A stretch of 64,000 nt of DNA, taken from Marinifilum breve (GTDB lineage Bacteria > Bacteroidota > Bacteroidia > Bacteroidales > Marinifilaceae). Shown one piece after another: positions 9,558 through 18,186 of this stretch. Numbering within the stretch: the first letter of the stretch is position 1; each line of letters opens with the position of its first letter. The position numbers were made by a program, and so were the translations under genes. The notes below the pieces were generated by a model that made no database searches, was not told the DNA's origin, and was given only the letters and a program-made list of their open reading frames with translations. The stretch is taken from contig NZ_QFLI01000010.1 of the NCBI RefSeq assembly GCF_003202155.1, positions 124,001 through 188,000 of the forward strand. The letters are read 5' to 3'.

Positions 9558-11569
9558 AGGATAAGATTTAATTTAAATTTCACATTGGTTCCAGGCATTG
9601 GATAGCATTGTACTACCTCATATTGCTGATTTAGAACATTATTTACTTCTCCGGTAATTCTTAAAAAATATTTGTTAAACTTTATCTCCTTAGAAAGAGA
9701 AAGGTCATGAGTGTACCATGGTTGGGCATAGTTTTCTTTTATATTTGCAACAGCTTCATATCTTTCACCTGTATAGATGAAACTATAGTTGAATCCCCAA
9801 CCTTTATGAGTAATGTTTGTAATTAATGATCCGCTATGCCAAGGGATATAAGGAATTTGACCACCGTACCATTCACTGTTTCTGTCTGTGAAATCCTGAG
9901 CTTTTTGATAGGTGTAGTTAAGCAATGTGTTTATATAGAAATCTCTAATTTTGAACTTTGTGGAGACTGAAGCATCGATTCCTCTAATTTCAACTATTCC
10001 AAGGTTGATCATTGTCCATCTAAATTGATTTGAGGTTGGTATGGCAATGATTTTATCTTCTACTTCGTTGTAGTAGGCATCTACTTTAATCTTGATGTTT
10101 TTTACCAATCCAGATTCGAATTGTTTGTGATAGGTAGCTCCAATGTTATACTGTGAGGTAAATTCTGGATTTAGATTTTTATTGCCGATAAAAGTGTAGT
10201 ACAGATCATTGAATGTAGGCATTCTGAAAACTCGTTTGTAAAAAGCTCGAATATGAAACTTGTCTTCAGAAAAAGGTTGGTAGGAGAGTACAAGTGTTGG
10301 AGTAAATTCACTCATGTTTTTAGCCTTCCCCCCCTCAACTTTAGTTGAGTTTATAACCCTTGTATGTAACAGACTTCCTTGAACTTTTAGCTTATTAAAA
10401 CAGAAAGAACTTGCCAAGGCATTCAAAATGGTATATCTTTCAGGGTAAACAAAATTAGTTAAATCGGCATCAAGGATATTGAACTGTATGTCGCTTGCTA
10501 GCGAAACACTCCATAAATAGTTAATACTATAAAGTTGTGCTGCAGAAAAATAAGCTTCTTGTTGTTTGTAGTGATTATTAACATACATCGTAGAAACATC
10601 TAACCTGGGATCTGATAAATAGTGCATATAGTCGTAAGCATATTTAGCATTCAGCAATAGGCTATAATTGGTTGTTAGTTTTTTCTTAAATGATCCTTGA
10701 ACAACGAAGTTATTGTCCCACTGCCTGTCTTGATGTTTAAATTTACCAGGCTCTTCTCTGACAGAAGCCCCTGGATATCCACGTTCTGAATCATATAAGT
10801 ACAGTTTTGTTTTCCAATGTCCATTCTTAATTTTACCGAATAGACTCCCTTCAATACGTAACATTTTAACATCACCATTTTTCCTGGTTTCAGTGGTTTT
10901 GTACCCATCCTTTTTCGCATAGGTAAATTTGTATTTTCCAGATGTATACATGAATTCAGTGTTGAATGAACTGCTTATCTTATCATTGAATTTGTGTTCC
11001 CACAAAACACTTGGATTATATAAATCAAAGGATCCGGTTTTGAATCCTACGTTTAGATGGTTTGTTTTTGAATTTTTAAAGACCGGTGTCTTGGTTCTCA
11101 AGAATAAAGCACTTGCTGAAGCATAGTTTTTTGCAGGCTGAAATAGAGCACTTTTCTGTCCATTATAGATTGATATGGATTCCATATTGTCCAAAGAGAA
11201 CCTACCCAGATCGACAATACCATTTTGGGCATTGCCAATTTGAATGCCATCATAAAAAACACCAACATGATGACTACCCATACTTCTAACATTAACCGTT
11301 TTTAGACCACCAATTCCACCGTAATCCTTTATTTGAATTCCTGAAAAATATCTAATGGCGTCAGCTACAGAGTAGGCGTTAAGACTTTTTAGTTCTTTGC
11401 CTGACAAGACTTGAACTGGAATAATTTCATTTCGAATTTTATCGCGAATAATATTAACTTCAAGAAGATTGTATATTTTGGTTGTATCTACTTTTGTTTG
11501 TGAATTAGTTGTATGACTTAGACTTATATTAAAAAGTACTATAAAGCTAAGCCTTAGGAGTTGTTTCAT
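9554..11569 (-). CDS. btuB: BtuB-type TonB-dependent outer-membrane receptor for cobalamin
   Basis: A signal peptide is followed by a plug domain (~residues 50-160: VLSGKELKSLNAYSVADAIR, then GVFYDGIQIGN) and a 22-strand-type barrel ending in an aromatic/hydrophobic strand (VKFKLNLIL). At 671 residues it lacks the carboxypeptidase-D-like N-terminal domain of SusC receptors and so fits the smaller BtuB class. The substrate is assigned from the upstream cobalamin riboswitch and the overlapping BtuG-like gene. It imports corrinoids across the outer membrane using TonB energy. No periplasmic binding protein or BtuCD genes are in the window, so inner-membrane transport must be encoded elsewhere. 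Confidence 0.88.
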   Translation of the reverse strand: MKQLLRLSFIVLFNISLSHTTNSQTKVDTTKIYNLLEVNIIRDKIRNEIIPVQVLSGKELKSLNAYSVADAIRYFSGIQIKDYGGIGGLKTVNVRSMGSHHVGVFYDGIQIGNAQNGIVDLGRFSLDNMESISIYNGQKSALFQPAKNYASASALFLRTKTPVFKNSKTNHLNVGFKTGSFDLYNPSVLWEHKFNDKISSSFNTEFMYTSGKYKFTYAKKDGYKTTETRKNGDVKMLRIEGSLFGKIKNGHWKTKLYLYDSERGYPGASVREEPGKFKHQDRQWDNNFVVQGSFKKKLTTNYSLLLNAKYAYDYMHYLSDPRLDVSTMYVNNHYKQQEAYFSAAQLYSINYLWSVSLASDIQFNILDADLTNFVYPERYTILNALASSFCFNKLKVQGSLLHTRVINSTKVEGGKAKNMSEFTPTLVLSYQPFSEDKFHIRAFYKRVFRMPTFNDLYYTFIGNKNLNPEFTSQYNIGATYHKQFESGLVKNIKIKVDAYYNEVEDKIIAIPTSNQFRWTMINLGIVEIRGIDASVSTKFKIRDFYINTLLNYTYQKAQDFTDRNSEWYGGQIPYIPWHSGSLITNITHKGWGFNYSFIYTGERYEAVANIKENYAQPWYTHDLSLSKEIKFNKYFLRITGEVNNVLNQQYEVVQCYPMPGTNVKFKLNLIL

Positions 11570-11924
11570 GACTTTATAAATAAAGATGGAAAAAATCTAT
11601 ACTTGGACGATTCGGATTATATAAATTGAATGGAAAAGTGGGAGGCAGCTTACATCACCTGAATGATGTTTTTTTTGAATAGCTGTTCTGCATAACTTTG
11701 TATGAAGATATTTTGGATAGGACCTTATCTTCAATTTTAAAGTAGAACTAATTGGTTGTTTTCTAAGCATATCTGTTCTTTAGGAATCATAATAACATTA
11801 AATAAATTATAGATTCTACAGATAACAGTCATGCTTTCTAATACATGTATGAAAAGACAGTGAAAACCTGATATTATAGTTGATAGTAGTCTATATCCCC
11901 GTAGACTGCAAAATCTATTGTCAA
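11570..11924 (-). promoter_or_regulatory. Long leader between riboswitch and btuB, with hairpins
   Basis: About 355 nt separate the aptamer from the btuB start, far more than an expression platform needs. A 6-bp hairpin (AGTCTA/TAGACT, 11888-11907) lies right after the aptamer and carries no T-run, so regulation is more likely translational or uses a distal structure. At 11651-11678 an inverted repeat ACATCA/TGATGT is followed on the plus strand by eight T and could act as a plus-strand terminator. No ORF of note is seen. Confidence 0.45.
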
Positions 11925-12112
11925 CAAAGGCAGGTCTTCTGACTTATTCCTTACTTAAAAGCCTTCCCAGTTTAATAAACCAGTGGCGTAGGATATTAAG
12001 TAAATTTTTCCCTAAGGAATGGAACTTACAGCAGCGGGAACTGTTGCCGAATCTCACGGCATTCCCTTTTAATTTTCACCTTTAGCGGTAAAGGTGGAAA
12101 ACCCTTGCGAGT
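11925..12112 (-). promoter_or_regulatory. Cobalamin (AdoCbl-type) riboswitch
   Basis: Read on the minus strand, the region has the hallmark blocks of the cobalamin aptamer in the right order: GGTGAAAAT followed by GGGAAT near the 5' side, the GCTGCTGTAAG core, GCCACTG, and the 3' B12-box-like stretch AGTCAGAAGACCTGCCT. Length (about 185 nt) fits the family. It starts directly after the mapped promoter and precedes btuB, so it should repress the five-gene uptake operon when cobalamin is plentiful. Confidence 0.93.
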
Positions 12113-12113
12113 G

Positions 12114-12144
12114 CAAAAGTATTTATTATTAAATAATATCCAAA
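12114..12144 (-). promoter_or_regulatory. Sigma-ABfr-type promoter of the cobalamin operon
   Basis: On the minus strand a -33 TTTG (12141-12144) is separated by exactly 19 bp from a -7 box TACTTTTG (12114-12121), matching the Bacteroidota consensus TTTG-N19-TAnnTTTG. Transcription would begin a few bases downstream, right at the 5' end of the riboswitch aptamer. Confidence 0.8.
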
Positions 12145-12381
12145 AAAATCTTGTCAAATAAATATTCTTAATATCAGACTTAAAGCTCTGAAAAATACAA
12201 GTAAGTTAAGATTGATGTGTTAAAATTATGTAGTTTTATTGGTAATCTAATTATATAGATGAAGGGGTGTAAGAAGTTTTTGCATAGAAATTTACAAAAC
12301 AATAATTTTGATATTTTAAGAGTAATCATTTTCGTCTTGGCAAATGATTGTTGAAGTCTAAAAAAAGTAAAATATAACAAC

Positions 12382-12412
12382 AAAAAAAGCCTTCTCATTA
12401 GAGAAGGCTTTG
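12382..12412 (-). terminator. Intrinsic terminator after the KamA-family gene
   Basis: The hairpin AAGCCTTCTC-TAAT-GAGAAGGCTT (read on the minus strand) is followed by seven T. It lies about 20 bp past the stop of the radical SAM gene. Between it and the riboswitch promoter (12145-12381) nothing convincing is seen. Confidence 0.88.
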
Positions 12413-12433
12413 ATCAATATAATAATAATTTAT

Positions 12434-13708
12434 CTATTCTTCGTAGAAGAATTTATCAGCGAAAGCTGGTTTTAAATCATCTAACCAAAGTGCTTTAGGA
12501 TCATATTTTGCAAAGAAAGGACGTCCAACCCAATCGGAATCTCTTCCCTGGATAAAGTTTAGAACGTAAACTTTTTCACCATTAATTTCGGTAACTCCAG
12601 AAACTTGTACTTTTCCAGGATTAGCCGACATACTTGGTCCGCGAACTGTACGACATACTCCGCTAACCTGAGAATAAGCCTTTCGGAAGATATTCCAAGC
12701 TTCTTCTAATGTAACAGCAAAGTATTCCTGAGCACCAGTTTCTCGTGCAATAAACATGTAGTAAGGAATCATTCCCCAATCTACTTGCTTTCTCCACATG
12801 CGAGCCCACATATCAGCATCAAAATTCAAATGCTTCATTAATGGAGACTGAGTACGAATTACTGCACCCGTAGCACGAATATTCTTCACAGCTTGTTCTA
12901 CAGCTTCAGTACTCATTTCATTAATGTGATTGAAGTGAGCCATAATTGATAGGTTCAAGCCATTGTCGTGAATCTTTTTGAAAACATCCAACAACTGTTG
13001 AGCATCATCATCGCTAGTGTAACGATATGGCCAGTAACCCAATGTTTTGGTTCCAATACGGATTGTTTTCAAGTTTGGAATCTCAGCAGCAAGAATTGCA
13101 TCGATGTATTGTTCGAATACTCTCGATTTCATTACCATTGGATCTCCACCTGTAAACAACAAGTCGGTAATCGAAGGATTCTGACGCAAGTACTCAATGA
13201 TTAAATCCACCTGTTTCATGGCAAATTTCAGCTCATCGATACCTGTGAACTGTGGCCAACGGAAACAGAAAGTACAGTATGCATGACATGTTTGTCCCTG
13301 AGAAGGGAAAAACAACATGGTTTCGTCGTATTTGTGCTGAATACCAACCAACTTTTCACCGTTCAATTCAGGAACGTTGTGAACCTGTCCTGCTGGATTA
13401 GGATTCAATTCCATTCGAATTTGGTTGGCAGCTTTGGTAATTTCAGGACGTGAAGCACCGCTTCTAATCAATTCAGCCATTCTATTGTAGTGCTCAGCTG
13501 AAAGCATATCTTTTTGAGGGAAAGTCAGGATATAAATCGGATCATTCTCGAAATTGTCCCAATCGATCAACTCATCAACTACATAATTATTTGCTTTAAA
13601 AGGAAGGACCTCTCCAACAACTTCAATATCAAAAATCTGCTCATCGCTCAGTTTACTAATCTGAGGAATATTCTTAAAGGTCTTCAGTGTGTAAGCTCTA
13701 TACTTCAT
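12434..13708 (-). CDS. KamA-family radical SAM protein (lysine 2,3-aminomutase-like)
   Basis: The radical SAM cluster motif CxxxCxxC is at residues 141-148 (CHAYCTFC), followed by the GGDP motif near residue 187-190 that binds the SAM amino group. A Lys in SANPGK (residue 366) sits where the PLP-binding Lys of lysine 2,3-aminomutase falls (GGGGK), so PLP binding is plausible. The protein is 424 residues, near the size of characterised aminomutases, but the flanking sequence differs from the canonical lysine enzyme. It could be a lysine, glutamate or other 2,3-aminomutase. Such enzymes serve lysine fermentation or beta-amino-acid osmolyte synthesis. No kamDE genes are nearby. It is monocistronic, with its own promoter and terminator. 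Confidence 0.85.
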   Translation of the reverse strand: MKYRAYTLKTFKNIPQISKLSDEQIFDIEVVGEVLPFKANNYVVDELIDWDNFENDPIYILTFPQKDMLSAEHYNRMAELIRSGASRPEITKAANQIRMELNPNPAGQVHNVPELNGEKLVGIQHKYDETMLFFPSQGQTCHAYCTFCFRWPQFTGIDELKFAMKQVDLIIEYLRQNPSITDLLFTGGDPMVMKSRVFEQYIDAILAAEIPNLKTIRIGTKTLGYWPYRYTSDDDAQQLLDVFKKIHDNGLNLSIMAHFNHINEMSTEAVEQAVKNIRATGAVIRTQSPLMKHLNFDADMWARMWRKQVDWGMIPYYMFIARETGAQEYFAVTLEEAWNIFRKAYSQVSGVCRTVRGPSMSANPGKVQVSGVTEINGEKVYVLNFIQGRDSDWVGRPFFAKYDPKALWLDDLKPAFADKFFYEE

Positions 13709-13965
13709 AGGCTAATATCTGGTTTTGATGTTTTAACAAGTAAGCGCGCGTAAACACGATTACTCCCCCTGGTTGTAATTATTTACTCAAAATCAAGCTA
13801 TTAGGATATGGTAGCGCAGATATATGTGTGTAACTCGTAAGAGTTAAAGGCTACAAATGAGATTCCCCAGATTCAAGTTAGGGAAAAATTGGGACATTTT
13901 CCATATAAACTGTTCATTGTCAGCCGTAAAGGAAGACTAATGTCCCAGCGTATCAAATAGCTGTG
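13709..13965 (-). promoter_or_regulatory. Long structured 5' leader of the KamA-family gene
   Basis: The predicted transcript carries about 255 nt before the start codon. It can fold: an 8-bp stem GGGACATT/AATGTCCC (13891-13898 with 13939-13946) closes a branched region that has inner TTCC/GGAA pairing, and a separate AACTC-gtaa-GAGTT hairpin lies at 13832-13845. I do not recognise a known riboswitch; the lysine aptamer core motifs are absent. A cis-regulatory RNA is inference from length and pairing. Confidence 0.45.
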
Positions 13966-13968
13966 GCA

Positions 13969-13999
13969 CAAATGTATAATATTTAAAAATTTTAAACAA
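13969..13999 (-). promoter_or_regulatory. Sigma-ABfr-type promoter upstream of the KamA-family gene
   Basis: Minus strand -7 box TACATTTG (13969-13976) with a -33 TTG (13997-13999) 20 bp upstream. This fits the Bacteroidota consensus, with a start site near 13960. Confidence 0.6.
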
Positions 14000-14191
14000 G
14001 CTTGTTGGAGAGTTAAGTGTTTGTATTAGTGATAGATTTAACTTTAGGCCCTTCCTAATTTATATTGCAGGAATGGGTGATAAAGATTACTTTTGCTGAA
14101 GATCAGGAAGAAGGCATAATTGGGCTAAATAAGTAATTTAACAGCTTACATATGCATTCTAAATAAGTATTTTTTGCATATCAGTAATTTA

Positions 14192-15448
14192 ATGAAGAGA
14201 AGTGATATAGAATTAATGGCCCCTGTAGGTTCGTATGAATCTTTAATGGCGGCCATACAAGGGGGAGCGAACTCGATATACTTTGGCATTGAGCAATTGA
14301 ACATGCGTTCAAGATCAGCAAATAACTTTGGATTTGAAGATTTAAAGAAAATTGCCAATATCTGTAAAGAGAATAATGTGAAATCTTACCTTACCGTTAA
14401 CACGGTATTGTTCGATCATGATATTAAGTTGATGTACAAAATTGTTGATGCTGCTAAAGAAAGTGGTGTAACGGCAATTATTGCATCCGATGTTTCGGCG
14501 ATAATGTACGCACGATCGATTGATGTTGAGGTACATATATCTACTCAGTGTAATATTACCAATATTGAAGCAGTTAAGTTTTACGCACAATTTGCTGATG
14601 TTGTTGTATTGGCGCGTGAGCTGGATTTGAATCAGGTAAAAGCCATTTACGATCAGATTGTAGCGCAGGATATTCGTGGTCCAAAAGGAGAATTGGTACA
14701 GATCGAAATGTTTGCTCATGGAGCTTTGTGTATGGCAGTTTCGGGCAAATGCTATCTAAGTCTACACGAGAAGAACTCATCTGCAAATCGTGGTGCATGC
14801 ATGCAAACCTGCAGAAAGGCTTATACGGTAACCGAAAAAGAATCCGGAAACGAATTGGAAATTGACAATGAATACATCATGTCGCCAAAAGACTTGTGTA
14901 CCATTGGTTTCATAAATAAAATGTTGGATGCAGGGGTTCGAGTTTTGAAATTCGAAGGTCGTGCTCGCTCACCGGAATATGTGAAGACTGTTGTTGGTTG
15001 TTATAACGAAGCAGTTGATTCTTATTTGGATGAATCCTACAATAAAGAGAAGATTGATGCCTGGATGGAGCGTTTGTCAACCGTATTCAACCGTGGATTT
15101 TGGGATGGATATTACCTGGGGCAAAAGCTGGGAGAGTGGAGTAACGAATACGGAAACCGTGCTACCAAACGTAAGGTACTTATTGGTAAAGGAACAAACT
15201 ATTTCACGAAGATTAAGGTTGCGGAGTTTCTGTTGGAATCCAATGAGTTGGAAGTTGGAGATAACATCTTGGTTACTGGACTTACCACTGGTGTAGTTGA
15301 AACTACAATCAAAGAGATTCGTGTAGATTTGAAGCCAGTTGAAAAAGCAGTAAAAGGAGATAGTTTCTCCATTGCTTTGGATACCATGATTCGTCGATCG
15401 GATAAATTGTACAAGATTGTTGAGGTTACTAATGATTTGATACAGTAG
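14192..15448 (+). CDS. Peptidase U32-family protein, TrhP/YegQ-like (tRNA U34 hydroxylation)
   Basis: A TIM-barrel U32 core opens with APVGSYESLMAAIQGGA and carries the family signature around residues 165-210, with four Cys in ALCMAVSGKC and RGACMQTC. In TrhP/RlhA-type members these Cys are thought to hold an Fe-S cluster. The family member TrhP (YegQ) uses prephenate to make 5-hydroxyuridine at tRNA position 34. The 418-residue length and the C-terminal small beta domain (GDNILVTGLTTGVV) fit TrhP rather than the longer RlhA. I start at ATG 14192, giving MKRSDIELMAPVG; an upstream TTG at 14174 would add six residues but has no support. Confidence 0.82.
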   Translation: MKRSDIELMAPVGSYESLMAAIQGGANSIYFGIEQLNMRSRSANNFGFEDLKKIANICKENNVKSYLTVNTVLFDHDIKLMYKIVDAAKESGVTAIIASDVSAIMYARSIDVEVHISTQCNITNIEAVKFYAQFADVVVLARELDLNQVKAIYDQIVAQDIRGPKGELVQIEMFAHGALCMAVSGKCYLSLHEKNSSANRGACMQTCRKAYTVTEKESGNELEIDNEYIMSPKDLCTIGFINKMLDAGVRVLKFEGRARSPEYVKTVVGCYNEAVDSYLDESYNKEKIDAWMERLSTVFNRGFWDGYYLGQKLGEWSNEYGNRATKRKVLIGKGTNYFTKIKVAEFLLESNELEVGDNILVTGLTTGVVETTIKEIRVDLKPVEKAVKGDSFSIALDTMIRRSDKLYKIVEVTNDLIQ

Positions 15449-15511
15449 AAAGTCTCGAACAGTCAAATAGCCAAAAGGTCAAATAGTCCAAAGGGATTAT
15501 TCAATAATAAA

Positions 15512-15565
15512 GAATTACCCTGAAGGGGTAAAATATTTATAGCCTAGGGCAACGCCCTAGGTGAT
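15512..15565. repeat. REP-like palindromic element
   Basis: Two adjacent inverted repeats: TACCC-tgaag-GGGTA (15516-15530) and CCTAGGGC-aac-GCCCTAGG (15543-15561). This CCCTGAAGGGG plus GGGCAACGCCC layout is like the REP/MITE elements that Bacteroidota REP-associated tyrosine transposases mobilise. Just upstream (15468-15500) is a short imperfect direct repeat based on GTCAAATAG. No transposase is in the window. Confidence 0.55.
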
Positions 15566-15661
15566 ATTACAGTTTTTAAATAGTCGCATCTACTATGGTT
15601 AAGATTTTAAGATGACTTCATGCGACTGTAATGGAATCTAAATAATTAACCCAAAACAGAG

Positions 15662-16165
15662 ATGAATAAAATTGTTCTAACATTTATTTTCTTATTCTTT
15701 GCATTAAATCTTACAGCCAAGAATTACCAAGGATCATTATTAAAAACAGGAGATCAAGTTCCTGAATTTACAGTTACTACACTTGATGGGAAAGAAATTT
15801 CGATAAAAGATTTGAAAGGTAAAGTGGTTCTGATCAACTTTTTTGCAACATGGTGTGGACCTTGTATGAAAGAATTGCCGGAAGTTCAAAAACAGATGTG
15901 GCCGAAATTTAAGGATGAAAATTTTGCTATGGTTTCAATTGGGCGCGAACATACAAAGGATGAATTGACTAAGTGGAATCAGAAGAAAGGCTTTACCTTC
16001 CCCATTGCACCGGATCCAAAGCGTGAAGTTTATTCAAAATTTGCCAGTCAGTACATTCCTCGTAACTTTATTGTCGATAAAACAGGAAAAATCATTTGGC
16101 AAGGGGTTGGATTCGATCAAAAAGAAATGGACCATATGATTAAAACCATTCAGGAAAACTTATAA
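15662..16165 (+). CDS. TlpA/ResA-like periplasmic thiol-disulfide oxidoreductase
   Basis: A signal peptide of about 19 residues (ending LTAKNYQ) has no lipobox, so the protein is probably soluble in the periplasm. The AhpC/TSA-Redoxin fold carries the active site ATWCGPCMKE at about residues 61-70 and the cis-proline segment YIPRNFIVD near 138-146. Length (167 residues) is normal. It reduces or exchanges disulfides on envelope proteins or cytochrome c precursors; the partner is unknown. The DUF2797 gene begins 3 bp after its stop, so they share an mRNA. Confidence 0.87.
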   Translation: MNKIVLTFIFLFFALNLTAKNYQGSLLKTGDQVPEFTVTTLDGKEISIKDLKGKVVLINFFATWCGPCMKELPEVQKQMWPKFKDENFAMVSIGREHTKDELTKWNQKKGFTFPIAPDPKREVYSKFASQYIPRNFIVDKTGKIIWQGVGFDQKEMDHMIKTIQENL

Positions 16166-16168
16166 TCC

Positions 16169-16963
16169 ATGCAAGGAAATATTAGAAAAATGCACACCGA
16201 TTTAGGGGAGCAAGTGCAGTATCAATTGCCTATCGGCGATGATTTAACTGAAATGAACTCACTAATTGGTAAGAAGATCAGTTTGAAGTTTTTGGATCAA
16301 ATCAATTGTATCCATTGTGGAAAGAAAACCAAAACATCCTTTTCGCAAGGATATTGTTATTCGTGTTTTACCACATTGCCTCAAACCGATCCCAGCATTG
16401 TTCGTCCTGAGTTGGATTTATCTTATTTGGGAATTTCACGTGATATGGCATGGTCAAAAGAGAATTCGTTGACACCACATTACGTTTATTTGGCTTATTC
16501 TGGCAATTTAAAAGTAGGTGTTACCCGCGAATCGCAAGTTCCAACACGTTGGATTGATCAAGGGGCTAGCAAGGCAATAAAGCTTGCCAAAACTCCAAAC
16601 AGACATATAGCTGGTGTTATGGAGGTGGCTTTAAAGGAGCATTTTTCTGATAAGACCAACTGGCGCGAAATGCTAAAACAGGATGGTTCCACAGATATTG
16701 ATCTATTGGAGGAAAAAAAGAAAGCAGCGGATAAGCTACATCCAGAATTGAAACAATATTTGAGTGAGGAGGATGAAATTTACAGCATCAATTATCCTGT
16801 TGATGAGTTGCCTAAAAAAATTACCAGCTTTGGGTTTGATAAAATAAAAGAATTCGAAGGAGTTTTGAAAGGTATAAAAGGTCAATACTTAATTTTTGAA
16901 GAAGGAAAAGTTATAAATATTCGAAAACACAACGGATATCTTATCGAATTGAAAGTAATTTGA
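16169..16963 (+). CDS. DUF2797-family protein
   Basis: The 264-residue protein has a zinc-ribbon-like pair CIHCGK and GYCYSC at about residues 49-70, then a core YVYLAYSGNLKVGVTR that looks like a GIY-YIG-type strand pattern, and RWIDQGA. This combination is the DUF2797 signature. The function of the family is not established; nucleic-acid binding is an inference from the zinc ribbon and GIY-YIG resemblance. It is coupled to the TlpA-like gene by a 3-bp spacer, although a thioredoxin partner is not an obvious functional match. Confidence 0.8.
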   Translation: MQGNIRKMHTDLGEQVQYQLPIGDDLTEMNSLIGKKISLKFLDQINCIHCGKKTKTSFSQGYCYSCFTTLPQTDPSIVRPELDLSYLGISRDMAWSKENSLTPHYVYLAYSGNLKVGVTRESQVPTRWIDQGASKAIKLAKTPNRHIAGVMEVALKEHFSDKTNWREMLKQDGSTDIDLLEEKKKAADKLHPELKQYLSEEDEIYSINYPVDELPKKITSFGFDKIKEFEGVLKGIKGQYLIFEEGKVINIRKHNGYLIELKVI

Positions 16964-17007
16964 TAAAAAATGCAAGAAATTGTAGGTAAAAAGAGCAAAT
17001 TTCTTAA

Positions 17008-17015
17008 TACATTTG
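17008..17015 (+). promoter_or_regulatory. -7 box of the ilvE promoter
   Basis: TACATTTG fits the -7 consensus TAnnTTTG. A start site near 17021 leaves a ~50-nt leader to the ATG at 17073, and rules out the in-frame start at 17013. A good -33 box is not evident. Confidence 0.5.
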
Positions 17016-17072
17016 TGTAGACTTGAAAAACTTAAAGAAACAAAAACACTAATTGCTAAATTCATATCTGAA

Positions 17073-18089
17073 ATGGAAAACATTAACTGGAAAGAATTTG
17101 GTTTTGGTTATACTAAAACTGATTACAATGTTCGTTGTCACTATCGTGATGGAAAATGGGGAGAATTAGAAGTATCTTCTTCTGATCAAATCAATGTTCA
17201 CATTGCATCAACAGGTTTGCACTACGGACAGCAAGCATTCGAAGGCTTAAAAGCATTTAAAGGTCCTGATGGAAAAGTTAGAGTTTTCCGTATTGACGAA
17301 AATGGTAAACGTCTGCAAAGCTCATCTCATGGTATTATGATGGCTGAAATGCCTTTGGATTTATTCCGTGAAGCTGTAATCAAAGCTATCAAATTGAATG
17401 AAAGATGGATTCCTCCTTATGAATCAGGAGCTTCTCTTTACATTCGTCCGGTATTATTTGGTAATGGTGCTCAGGTTGGAGTGAAGGCTTCAGATGAATA
17501 TACTTTCGCAGTATTTGTAATGCCTGTTGGACCATATTTTAAAGAAGGATTCAAACCAACTGACTATGTGATCTATCGTGAATACGATCGTGCTGCTCCT
17601 CAAGGAACAGGTATCTATAAAGTGGGTGGTAACTATGCAGCTTCGTTAAGAGGTGGAACAAGAGCTCATGATGAAGGATTCTCAGCAGTATTATTCTTAG
17701 ATGCTAAAGAGAAGAAATACATTGATGAGTGTGGTCCTGCGAACTTCTTCGGAATTAAGAATAACACTTACGTAACTCCAAAGTCGAATACCATTCTTCC
17801 ATCTATTACAAACAAGAGTTTGTGTCAGATTGCTGAAGATCTAGGTATGAACGTAGAGCGTCGTCCTATTACAGTTGAAGAATTGGCAGATTTCTCAGAA
17901 GCTGGTGCATGTGGTACAGCTGCTGTAATTTCTCCAATCCGTAAAATTGTTGATGCTGATAATAAGATTGACTACAAATATGGTGATGAGGCAGGAGAGG
18001 TAAGCTTCAAGCTATACGAAACTCTTCGCGGCATTCAGTACGGAACTGTTGAAGACAAACACAACTGGAATACAATTATCGAGTTTTAA
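17073..18089 (+). CDS. ilvE: Branched-chain amino acid aminotransferase
   Basis: A PLP fold-type IV transaminase of 338 residues, close to the group II (about 340-360 residue) IlvE type. The PLP Lys lies in GIYKVGGNYAASLRG, and the LHYGQQAFEGLKAFKG and SLYIRPVLFGNG segments are diagnostic. It interconverts Leu, Ile and Val with their 2-oxo acids, using glutamate, in the cytoplasm. The start at 17073 gives MENINWKEFGFGY; the frame is open further up but the promoter -7 box overlaps that stretch. It stands alone, with its own terminator, away from other ilv/leu genes. Confidence 0.95.
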   Translation: MENINWKEFGFGYTKTDYNVRCHYRDGKWGELEVSSSDQINVHIASTGLHYGQQAFEGLKAFKGPDGKVRVFRIDENGKRLQSSSHGIMMAEMPLDLFREAVIKAIKLNERWIPPYESGASLYIRPVLFGNGAQVGVKASDEYTFAVFVMPVGPYFKEGFKPTDYVIYREYDRAAPQGTGIYKVGGNYAASLRGGTRAHDEGFSAVLFLDAKEKKYIDECGPANFFGIKNNTYVTPKSNTILPSITNKSLCQIAEDLGMNVERRPITVEELADFSEAGACGTAAVISPIRKIVDADNKIDYKYGDEAGEVSFKLYETLRGIQYGTVEDKHNWNTIIEF

Positions 18090-18118
18090 TCGACAACTAC
18101 ATTCCTTTTAAAATATAG

Positions 18119-18150
18119 AAAGAGCATCGGGTTTTCCTGATGCTCTTTTT
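18119..18150 (+). terminator. Intrinsic terminator of ilvE
   Basis: Hairpin AAAGAGCATC-gggttttcct-GATGCTCTTT followed by a T-run, 30 bp past the ilvE stop. Confidence 0.9.
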
Positions 18151-18186
18151 CGTTGTTGTTGTAAGTAATTTCGTAATTAATTTGGA

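Noticed and set aside
12180-12398. 72-residue minus-strand ORF
   Set aside because: It overlaps the terminator of the KamA-family gene, is very rich in Leu/Phe/Lys and shows no recognisable domain.
13709-13965. Lysine riboswitch before the KamA-family gene
   Set aside because: The conserved lysine-aptamer core blocks are not present.
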